Positions 1 through 5,685 of a DNA stretch of 5,685 bases are shown here, piece by piece. The stretch is from the NCBI GenBank assembly GCA_017353815.1, contig JAFMSB010000007.1:1-5685 (forward strand). Reading direction: 5' to 3'. Every line of letters starts with the position of its first letter. Positions within the stretch are counted from its first letter, which is position 1. The translations under genes were made by a program, and so were the position numbers. The notes under the pieces were generated by a model. That model ran no database searches. It saw nothing but the letters and a program-made list of their open reading frames with translations, and was not told where the DNA came from. This stretch comes from Methylocapsa sp. Its GTDB lineage: Bacteria > Pseudomonadota > Alphaproteobacteria > Rhizobiales > Beijerinckiaceae.

Positions 1-791
1 ACGCACTCTTGGCTTCAATCGCGAGCTCGCCCGAAATCTCCGCTTCGGCAGGCTCGAGTTTGAGTTTGCCCGCGGCAAGCCGATCGCGCCGCCTCGCACG
101 CAGCATGGAAAGGTTTTCAAGCCGCTTCTGGTTGCGTTTGCGTCTTGCCGTGACGCCGTAGCGCAGCCAGTGCTCCTCGGCAGCGATCTTGCGGCCGAGC
201 TTATGCCGGTTTCGCAGTCAAACCGAGTCCGCCCGCGATCGAGCCAAACCGTCCTTTCGGCCAGATTGTTCAAAAACATCCGGTCATGGCTCACGATGAC
301 GAGCGCCGCCGTCGAGGCTTTGAGCGCGGCCTCCAACCATTCGATCGCGGGCACATCGAGGTGATTTGTCGGCTCGTCGAGGAGGAGCACATCGGGCTGA
401 GGGGCAAGTGTCCTGGCGACCGCGGCGCCCGAAAGCCGGGATGGCTCTTCCCTGCCGCTTAATCCCAATTGATTCAGAAGCGCCGCCGCGCGATGGAAGC
501 CATCGCCCGGCGCAAGGCCCGATTCGGCATAGGCCAGCGTCGTCGAATAGCCGAAATATCAGGCTCTTGGGGCAAATAGCACAATCTCGCGCCAGGCTGC
601 GCGAACCGTGGCCTGCCGTCCGGCTCCACGAGGCCGGCCGCGATCTTGAGGAGCGTCGATTTGCCCGAGGCGTTTCGCCCGACGAGGCACAATCTTTCGC
701 CTCGCGCGAGCATGAGCGAGGCATCCTTCAGCAAAGGCTTTCCGCCGAACGTCAGCGAGATATTTTGCAGCAATTAGAGAGGAGGCGGCAC
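1..791 (-). pseudogene. Decayed Uup-type ABC-F ATPase gene, 5' part only
   Basis: ABC-F proteins are soluble twin-ATPase proteins acting on ribosomes or DNA intermediates. The first nucleotide-binding domain and start of the linker are readable on the minus strand, but in three frames. Segment one (773-547) has the N-terminal beta strands, Walker A GRNASGKST (680-654) and the Q-loop region LPQEPD. Segment two (549 to about 208) has Walker B with VLLLDEPTNHLD (390-355) and the H-loop VSHDR. Segment three (205-1) begins HKLGRKIAAEEHWLRYG and is the basic linker. Lesions: the likely GTG start (791-789) meets a TAA at 776-774; one base is missing after the Asp-Ile-Ser codons near 550; the signature LSGGE is cut to LSG followed directly by AAVARTLAP (about 427), apparently five codons lost in frame; near 205-225 some 15-20 codons plus frame are missing compared with homologues as I remember them. 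The second ATPase domain lies beyond the window. Uup identity is likely; loss of function is near certain if the sequence is accurate. Confidence 0.85.
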
Positions 792-849
792 GTTGACCGG
801 CGGCTGTCATCGGGGATCGCCGCTCTTATGATCATTCGTGGGGACGCGT

Positions 850-1632
850 TCAAGCCCGGCGCAAAACCGCTGTCAGGAGCACCGGCTTGGCATTGGCGAG
901 CGCGCGGAGCAACTCCCCATGCGCCGAAAAGCGCCCGCAGAGGCGCTTGCCTTCGGCCTGGACCGCGACCTGCCGCGCGGTAAGAGGCCAAGGCTCGAGC
1001 GTGAGAGCATCTTTGTGGGGAAAGAGACGGAGCGCGATCCTTTCGCCATTGCGGGACGGCACTTCGGCAATCTTCGCGGCCGCCGTCACGCCCCCGCAAA
1101 TATCGAGCGATAGCTTATCAAGCGCCGCGATGAGCAAGCGGTTGTTCTCGATCGCCTCGGGCGAAGCATGCTCGCAGGTTTGCGGATCTTCGCGCAGCGA
1201 TTTGATGATGCGCGCCTGAAAGCGGCGCTGGCCAGCAAGGAACGCCCGCACGGCATTTATGTCCTCAGGTTTTGCCTTGGCAGAATCGAAATGGCGCTCG
1301 TAAATCGTTTTGGCGTGCAGCGAAACCAAAAGCGCAGGATAACGGCCGAAGGCACGGGCGCGGCGAACGCCCTCGCGCCAGAGCGCGGTATGTTTTTTTG
1401 GCGGTATCCGGAAGAATTCCCGCGGGAGGCCGGTTTCGCAATCGAGCTCAGGCCGCATCTCCCAAGACAGCCACCCGATATCGTGCTGCTCGGCCGCAAG
1501 GCACACCTCTTCCCTTGGAGACGGTGCATCAAATAGGGGATTGCCCCAGGCGCGCGCCAGCTGCCCCGAAAGCCAGGCATGGCTTGGCTGGGGAATGGCG
1601 ACGACGCCATCTTCGTCTTTTCGCAGCAGCAC
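850..1632 (-). CDS. DUF3891 family protein, function unknown
   Basis: Intact 260-aa ORF starting at a GTG and ending in TGA. It matches the DUF3891 family as I recall it: an N-terminal basic strand, QPSHAWLSGQLA (residues 15-26), AAEQHDIGWLSWE (46-58), the PELDCETGLPREFF stretch (61-74), and LLVSLHAK (101-108). The family has no established reaction. The spaced conserved His18, His50-Asp51, His106 and Asp172 resemble a metal-binding set and recall HD-type hydrolases, which is inference only. No signal peptide or membrane segment is visible, so a cytosolic protein is expected. The start is not supported by a clear Shine-Dalgarno sequence (upstream bases are GC-rich TTAGGCCCG), so a different start is possible. 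It lies 58 bp upstream of the decayed ABC-F gene on the same strand and may once have been cotranscribed with it. Unlike that neighbour it has no visible lesion. Confidence 0.85.
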   Translation of the reverse strand: MLLRKDEDGVVAIPQPSHAWLSGQLARAWGNPLFDAPSPREEVCLAAEQHDIGWLSWEMRPELDCETGLPREFFRIPPKKHTALWREGVRRARAFGRYPALLVSLHAKTIYERHFDSAKAKPEDINAVRAFLAGQRRFQARIIKSLREDPQTCEHASPEAIENNRLLIAALDKLSLDICGGVTAAAKIAEVPSRNGERIALRLFPHKDALTLEPWPLTARQVAVQAEGKRLCGRFSAHGELLRALANAKPVLLTAVLRRA

Positions 1633-1663
1633 CGGGCCTAATGTAACGCAGCGGCCGTGTGCG

Positions 1664-1728
1664 TAAAGCGCTGGCAGGCCGGGCCTGCGTGCGCGCGGTC
1701 ACATAAGCGCTAACCCGTTCGCTTTATG
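1664..1728. repeat. Inverted repeats and TAAAGCG-like boxes in the divergent spacer
   Basis: The 155-bp spacer between the divergent DUF3891 and 65-aa genes holds three related boxes: TAAAGCG (1664-1670), CATAAGCG (1702-1709) and, on the opposite strand, CATAAAGCG (1728-1720). The last two pair as an 8-bp stem with one bulged base and a 10-base loop. Between boxes one and two is a near-perfect palindrome, GCAGGCC-G-GGCCTGC (1674-1688). Placement fits an operator for one or both divergent genes, but no binding protein is suggested and the spacer is GC-rich enough for chance palindromes. Confidence 0.35.
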
Positions 1729-1774
1729 GTTTTGGCCGGCGGGGGGGCAAGAGCGCTGCAGCAGGCAGGCGGCT

Positions 1775-1780
1775 AAGGAG
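1775..1780 (+). promoter_or_regulatory. Shine-Dalgarno sequence of the 65-aa gene
   Basis: AAGGAG lies seven bases before the ATG at 1788. It is the best ribosome binding site seen in the window and the main reason to accept this short ORF as a gene and this ATG as its start. Confidence 0.7.
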
Positions 1781-1787
1781 ACCGCCA

Positions 1788-1985
1788 ATGACCATTCTCA
1801 AAATTGCACTTCTCGTCTTCCTCAGGATCGCCTTTTTTGGCGCTCTGAGGCTTGCGCTTTACGCCTATGTTCTTTCCCTTCCCGGCAGTGAGCCAGGGAA
1901 GGTTGGGCCAAAGGAGGCCGGCCAGAACGGCGGGGCTGCCTCTGCGCCCGGGACAGCATCCCTCAGCCCGCCGTTGCGCTCATAA
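1788..1985 (+). CDS. Small single-pass membrane protein, function unknown
   Basis: A 65-aa ORF with an ATG start, a strong Shine-Dalgarno sequence and a TAA stop. Residues 4-31 form a hydrophobic stretch (LKIALLVFLRIAFFGALRLA, then LYAYVLSL) with two arginines, long enough for one membrane helix or an uncleaved signal anchor. The rest is a Gly/Pro/Ala/Ser-rich, low-complexity tail with no recognisable domain or cysteine. I do not recognise the family. It is divergent from the DUF3891 gene, and the next plus-strand gene starts 267 bp downstream, so it is probably monocistronic. A stable hairpin is encoded just after the membrane segment (1877-1902). A chance ORF cannot be excluded because the tail has low complexity; the ribosome binding site and the hydrophobic N-terminus argue for a gene. 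Confidence 0.55.
   Translation: MTILKIALLVFLRIAFFGALRLALYAYVLSLPGSEPGKVGPKEAGQNGGAASAPGTASLSPPLRS
1877..1902 (+). other. Strong hairpin inside the 65-aa coding region
   Basis: CCTTCCC (1877-1883) pairs perfectly with GGGAAGG (1896-1902). GGC (1884-1886) pairs with GCC (1892-1894), with one bulged A at 1895 and an AGTGA loop. The result is about ten mostly G-C pairs. No T tract follows on either strand, so it is not a standard intrinsic terminator. It falls on the codons just after the hydrophobic segment and could slow translation there or affect mRNA stability; neither is shown. Confidence 0.5.
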
Positions 1986-2252
1986 TGCCCCATGATTCTA
2001 ATCGGGGCGCGAACTCGCGGGAATGCGGGCAGGCGCCAGCGTCGTTCCGCAAGAACACGCCCGCACTTGCTTTTTGGCCGCTATCGGGGCGAAGTGGACA
2101 TCCTCAAAGCAGTCTAATGTCGCGATTGATCCATACCTGCCAGGCTTGGCGTCGGCTACTCAAATCACATTGTCGGCGCGCTGGAGCAGTGTGAGCGAAA
2201 GTGACGCCGCCCGTCGGTTGCGTAGTTGTGGGCCGGTCGCCACATAGCCGGA
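1986..2252. other. Spacer without a convincing gene
   Basis: The open frames here give low-complexity, Arg/Ser/Pro-rich translations with no domain and no ribosome binding site, so I call no gene. The stretch contains the first copy of the 25-bp flanking repeat, a short CGCGA-AC-TCGCG palindrome (2008-2019), and a small hairpin, TGTGG/CCACA (2227-2231 with 2240-2244), nine bases upstream of the next ATG. No clear sigma-70 promoter is seen, although a promoter for the HEPN gene should lie here. Confidence 0.5.
2074..2098 (+). repeat. 25-bp imperfect direct repeat, left copy
   Basis: Begins TTGGCCGCTA, followed by TCGGGGCGAAGTGGA. It matches the copy at 3736-3760 at 22 of 25 positions in the same orientation. 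A CCGCT...AGTGG pairing inside it is kept in the other copy (AGCGG) through a G-U/G-C exchange. It lies 154 bp before the HEPN gene's ATG. It may mark one edge of an inserted segment, or be a member of a dispersed intergenic repeat family. Confidence 0.6.
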
Positions 2253-2477
2253 ATGGCGAAAACAAAATCGAAGGCAATCTTAAGTGTCGCCGATGGTGCT
2301 GGCGGCATGATGGAGGTCAAGCACCGTCGCTTCGAAAATGGCGATTGGCCTATCAACTTCGAGGTCCCCGTCGAGCGAGAACAGGCGGACCGTTGGCCAC
2401 GTTATCTAACAGCCGGATGCCCACCGGCGGGGGTGGGCAGCATCAGGGCTACGGCAACTGGAGCGCGTCGAAAATAG
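2253..2477 (+). CDS. N-terminal fragment of the frameshifted HEPN protein
   Basis: From the ATG, the first 60 codons (MAKTKSKAILSV through PPAG) look genuinely coding: mixed composition, with the strand-like DWPINFEVP, then REQADRWPRYL. After the G5 run at 2429-2433 the frame continues as Ala/Arg/Gly-rich nonsense to a TGA-free but short end at a TAG near 2477. The plausible continuation is in the next frame (WAASGLRQLERVENSGTIIV). On its own it would make a 74-aa product with no known domain. Confidence 0.45.
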   Translation: MAKTKSKAILSVADGAGGMMEVKHRRFENGDWPINFEVPVEREQADRWPRYLTAGCPPAGVGSIRATATGARRK

Positions 2478-2550
2478 CGGGACAATCATTGTCACTGCAA
2501 ACGGGAAACCTCAACTCGACATCATATGGGAACGAAAGCGCGACCGCCCA

Positions 2551-3330
2551 ATGAAGGTACGAGCGCGGTTGGCTTCATCGTCGAACCTTTCATTGTCAGA
2601 AGCGGAGCGGTTCTTTAACGAAATAAATGACAGCTGTGGCTCAGCCGATACGGAGGCAATATACGTTCGCGGTACCCTGCAATACGACGATGGACTTGCA
2701 TGGCGCGGCCAGCTTTGGCTCGACGATAAGACGCGGCTGGAGCCGCCATCTCTGCAAGACGAAACTGCGACCATAGGTCCGCGGATCGTTCACGTGGATG
2801 CGATTTTGGAATGCATCGGTGAACCGGATGTCGCCTATGCGCGTCAGCAAATGCTCTTGGAGGTTTCCGCGTTCCTAACCGTCGTTATGCGAAAGGCGGT
2901 TCGGTTGCTGGACCATGGGAGGGCCTGGACGTGGGCAGCCGACATGAAGGGTTGTGAGGTGCGGCAACTCGGGTATCTTGAGTCTGCTAACCCACTCAGT
3001 ATGCCAAGCCGCGGCACCGCCAAACAGATTCCATTGTATGCATTAGACAATCCCCCGCTCGGCATCAATGGTAGCACCAACGAAATATCTCTTCGAGGCG
3101 ACGTCGTCGATCTCTGGGAATTGTATCGCAGCCTGGGCGCAGAGCGGCGCATCCAGTTCTTGCGAGCTGCTGCCAAATGGCAGGAGGCAGTGATCCACTG
3201 GCAAGATCGGCCTTCACTCAGTTTCACATTGATGGTCATCGCCTGTGAAGCGTTGAAGCCGCTGGATGCTGATAATCGACAAAAACTGCTACGACGTCAT
3301 CCAGGCGTTGCTGGGTCGAACGGCTGTTGA
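2551..3330 (+). CDS. Middle fragment of the frameshifted HEPN protein
   Basis: The largest piece (259 aa from the internal ATG) is open back to 2410, and the translation upstream of the ATG (ending IIWERKRDRP) is coding-like, so 2551 is probably not the true start. It carries the unrecognised central region, with a conserved-looking stretch RGQLWLDD and the run LEVSAFLTVVMRKAVRLL, then the first HEPN helices (FLRAAAKWQEA, SFTLMVIACEALKP). After the A5 run at 3281-3285 it runs out of frame into KLLRRHPGVAGSNGC and stops. If the window sequence is right, this fragment lacks the R-x4-H catalytic motif. Confidence 0.5.
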   Translation: MKVRARLASSSNLSLSEAERFFNEINDSCGSADTEAIYVRGTLQYDDGLAWRGQLWLDDKTRLEPPSLQDETATIGPRIVHVDAILECIGEPDVAYARQQMLLEVSAFLTVVMRKAVRLLDHGRAWTWAADMKGCEVRQLGYLESANPLSMPSRGTAKQIPLYALDNPPLGINGSTNEISLRGDVVDLWELYRSLGAERRIQFLRAAAKWQEAVIHWQDRPSLSFTLMVIACEALKPLDADNRQKLLRRHPGVAGSNGC

Positions 3331-3661
3331 CCGGATACGACAAAATCCGTTTCCGTCGCAACACGTCCGCAGCACCCACCTGCATACGGGGGAGTTTCAC
3401 GGCTCCGAGCTGGTAATGATGGATTTCTTGTCAAGCTATCACGACCCGACCTTCCGGGAAGCACATAGTGAAATGTTTCGGGTCACAGCTGCGGCAATCA
3501 TCGAATGGCTGAAACGGCGGGGCACCTATCGCATGCCAACCCACAGAAACCGGCGCACGTTCCGCCGGTGGCTCAGGGACAATATCATTGTAGCCTCCGG
3601 AGTGATTTTTGGGTTTGGCTTAGCGATTGGCTGGCTTCTGCGGGCGTTCTGGAATCGTTGA
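3266..3661 (+). CDS. C-terminal HEPN and membrane-anchor fragment
   Basis: A 131-aa frame holding the catalytic half of the HEPN domain and the tail. The real protein enters at NCYDVIQALLG; the first few residues (MLIIDK) are out-of-frame read-through. VRSTHLHTGEFHGSELV contains R-x4-H followed by the Gly that usually ends this motif in Apea-like HEPN domains. Next comes a helix pair ending AAIIEWLKRRG, an Arg-rich juxtamembrane patch (HRNRRTFRRWLRDN), and the hydrophobic segment IIVASGVIFGFGLAIGWLL, then a short RAFWNR end. The positive patch before the helix predicts a cytosolic nuclease domain tethered to the inner membrane. No ribosome binding site precedes its ATG, so independent translation is unlikely. 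Confidence 0.5.
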   Translation: MLIIDKNCYDVIQALLGRTAVDRIRQNPFPSQHVRSTHLHTGEFHGSELVMMDFLSSYHDPTFREAHSEMFRVTAAAIIEWLKRRGTYRMPTHRNRRTFRRWLRDNIIVASGVIFGFGLAIGWLLRAFWNR

Positions 3662-3735
3662 ACTGGCTTAACCGATTGCCTTAGTTGGCGCCTTCCGCAT
3701 TTGGCGCTTAGCGTCGATTTGGTAATGCACGCTCG

Positions 3736-3760
3736 TTGGCCGCTACCGGGGAGAAGCGGA
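3736..3760 (+). repeat. 25-bp imperfect direct repeat, right copy
   Basis: Begins TTGGCCGCTA, followed by CCGGGGAGAAGCGGA. It matches 2074-2098 except for three substitutions. It sits 74 bp after the HEPN gene's stop and 21 bp from the end of atpC, so the two copies bracket exactly the HEPN gene and its upstream spacer (starts 1,662 bp apart). Confidence 0.6.
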
Positions 3761-3781
3761 AGTTGACCAACGCGCTGGCGC

Positions 3782-4183
3782 TCACATCTTCAGTGCCGCC
3801 TTGAGCTCCAGCAGCTGGTCGCGTTTTTCGGTGGCAATGCGGCGCGCCTCATCCGTTCCGGCGCGCTCCAACTCCTCCTCGAAAATCTCGATCTCGGCGC
3901 CGAGCTTCGCCGCGTCGACCTCGTCCAACGGCAAAACCTGGTCCGCGAGAATGGTCAGCCCCGAAGGCGCGGCCTCGGCAAAGCCCCCTCGCACATACAG
4001 CCGCAGCTTTGCCTGCGAGCTTTCTTCGATAACCATAATGCCCGGTTTCAACGAGGAAATGACCGGCGCATGATCTTTAAGAACGGCAAATTCGCCCTCG
4101 GTTCCGGGCACGATGACGCTTTCGACTTCGCCCGAATAGACGAGTTTTTCGGGGGCAACGAGCTCGAATGGAAAGGCCGGCAT
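3782..4183 (-). CDS. atpC: ATP synthase F1 epsilon subunit
   Basis: The 133-aa epsilon subunit of F1Fo ATP synthase, part of the central rotor stalk that couples proton flow to catalysis and can inhibit ATP hydrolysis. The N-terminal beta sandwich (about 1-85) shows [20 protein letters not shown], then [15 protein letters not shown] with the family GxFGVL-like loop, and the YVRGGFAEA strand. The C-terminal two-helix hairpin (about 88-133) is rich in Glu/Lys/Arg and ends [10 protein letters not shown]. The length is normal for alphaproteobacteria. It follows atpD by 39 bp on the same strand, the usual atp order, and should be cotranscribed with it. GGGG six bases before the ATG is a modest ribosome binding site. 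It is convergent with the HEPN gene (120 bp between stops), and I see no clear terminator in that gap. Confidence 0.97.
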   Translation of the reverse strand: MPAFPFELVAPEKLVYSGEVESVIVPGTEGEFAVLKDHAPVISSLKPGIMVIEESSQAKLRLYVRGGFAEAAPSGLTILADQVLPLDEVDAAKLGAEIEIFEEELERAGTDEARRIATEKRDQLLELKAALKM

Positions 4184-4222
4184 GATCTACCCCAGCTGTG
4201 CTCTTGCTGCCTGGGCTGGAAA

Positions 4223-5683
<1,461 letters not shown>

Positions 5684-5685
5684 CG

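Larger units (their letters stand above)
2253..3661 (+). pseudogene. HEPN-domain protein with C-terminal membrane anchor, broken by two frameshifts
   Basis: Three consecutive plus-strand frames join into one 468-aa protein if one G is removed from the G5 run at 2429-2433 and one A from the A5 run at 3281-3285. The seams then read PPAGWAASGLRQLE and DADNRQNCYDVIQALLG. Residues 1-100 include DWPINFEVP and WERKRD. Residues 100-295 form an unrecognised alpha/beta region. About 298-420 is an Apea-like HEPN domain, with a helix FLRAAAKWQEA, then ACEALKP, then RSTHLHTGE carrying the R372-x4-H377 motif. Residues 443-466 are a hydrophobic tail anchor. HEPN proteins with this motif are commonly metal-independent RNases in defence, toxin-antitoxin or stress systems; activity here is inferred. 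The start is chosen because a TAG at 2223-2225 closes the frame upstream; TTG 2226 is an alternative, and no good Shine-Dalgarno sequence is present. Both lesions are +1 at homopolymers, so sequencing error is a real alternative to a pseudogene. Confidence 0.8.

Noticed and set aside
366..983. 205-aa plus-strand ORF overlapping the ABC-F remnant and the DUF3891 3' end
   Set aside because: Arg/Pro/Ala-rich translation with no domain; it is antisense to clearly recognisable ABC-F and DUF3891 coding sequence.
1638..1666. Minus-strand TTTACG and TACATT as a sigma-70 promoter for the DUF3891 gene
   Set aside because: Only 4/6 matches in each box, spacer 16 bases, and it would place the transcript start almost on the GTG; not distinguishable from chance.
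1985..2194. 69-aa plus-strand ORF after the small membrane protein
   Set aside because: ATG overlaps the previous gene's TAA by one base, but the translation is low complexity with no domain, and the frame crosses the repeat at 2074-2098.
3280..3286. CAAAAAC as a programmed -1 frameshift site in the HEPN gene
   Set aside because: The downstream frame requires a +1 (or -2) change, not -1, and the heptamer is not in the right phase; a one-base insertion in the A run explains it better.
3662..3781. Terminator between the convergent HEPN and atpC genes
   Set aside because: I found only short stems (for example GTTG/CAAC) without a T tract on either strand.

Overview
The window looks like chromosome of a GC-rich alphaproteobacterium. 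The right third carries the end of a classical F1Fo ATP synthase operon (atpD, then atpC, minus strand) whose beta subunit reads like an alphaproteobacterial one. A Uup-type ABC-F gene of the style common in Hyphomicrobiales lies at the left edge. The order-level placement is an impression from protein style, not a search result.

Layout. Positions 1-791 (minus) hold the 5' part of an ABC-F ATPase gene that is clearly decayed: an early stop, a 1-base frameshift, loss of most of the ABC signature motif, and a further deletion plus frameshift. Positions 850-1632 (minus) hold an intact DUF3891-family gene of 260 aa. A 155-bp divergent spacer with inverted repeats follows. At 1788-1985 (plus) is a 65-aa single-pass membrane protein with a good Shine-Dalgarno sequence. 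After a 267-bp spacer without a convincing gene, 2253-3661 (plus) encodes what should be a single 468-aa protein. It is now split over three reading frames by two +1 shifts, each at a run of five identical bases. Its C-terminal half is a HEPN domain (R-x4-H motif) followed by a transmembrane tail anchor. Convergent to it come atpC (3782-4183) and atpD (4223-5674).

How it fits together. Only atpD and atpC form an obvious functional unit. The HEPN gene is the accessory element: it is more A+T-rich than its neighbours, transcribed against the atp operon, and bracketed by two imperfect copies of a 25-bp sequence (22/25 identical, 2074-2098 and 3736-3760). HEPN proteins are often RNases of defence or stress systems. 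A tail-anchored version with a large unrecognised N-terminal region is the most interesting item here, but no partner gene (nucleotidyltransferase, antitoxin, STAND ATPase) is visible. Whether the frameshifts are real or sequencing errors decides whether it is a live gene.
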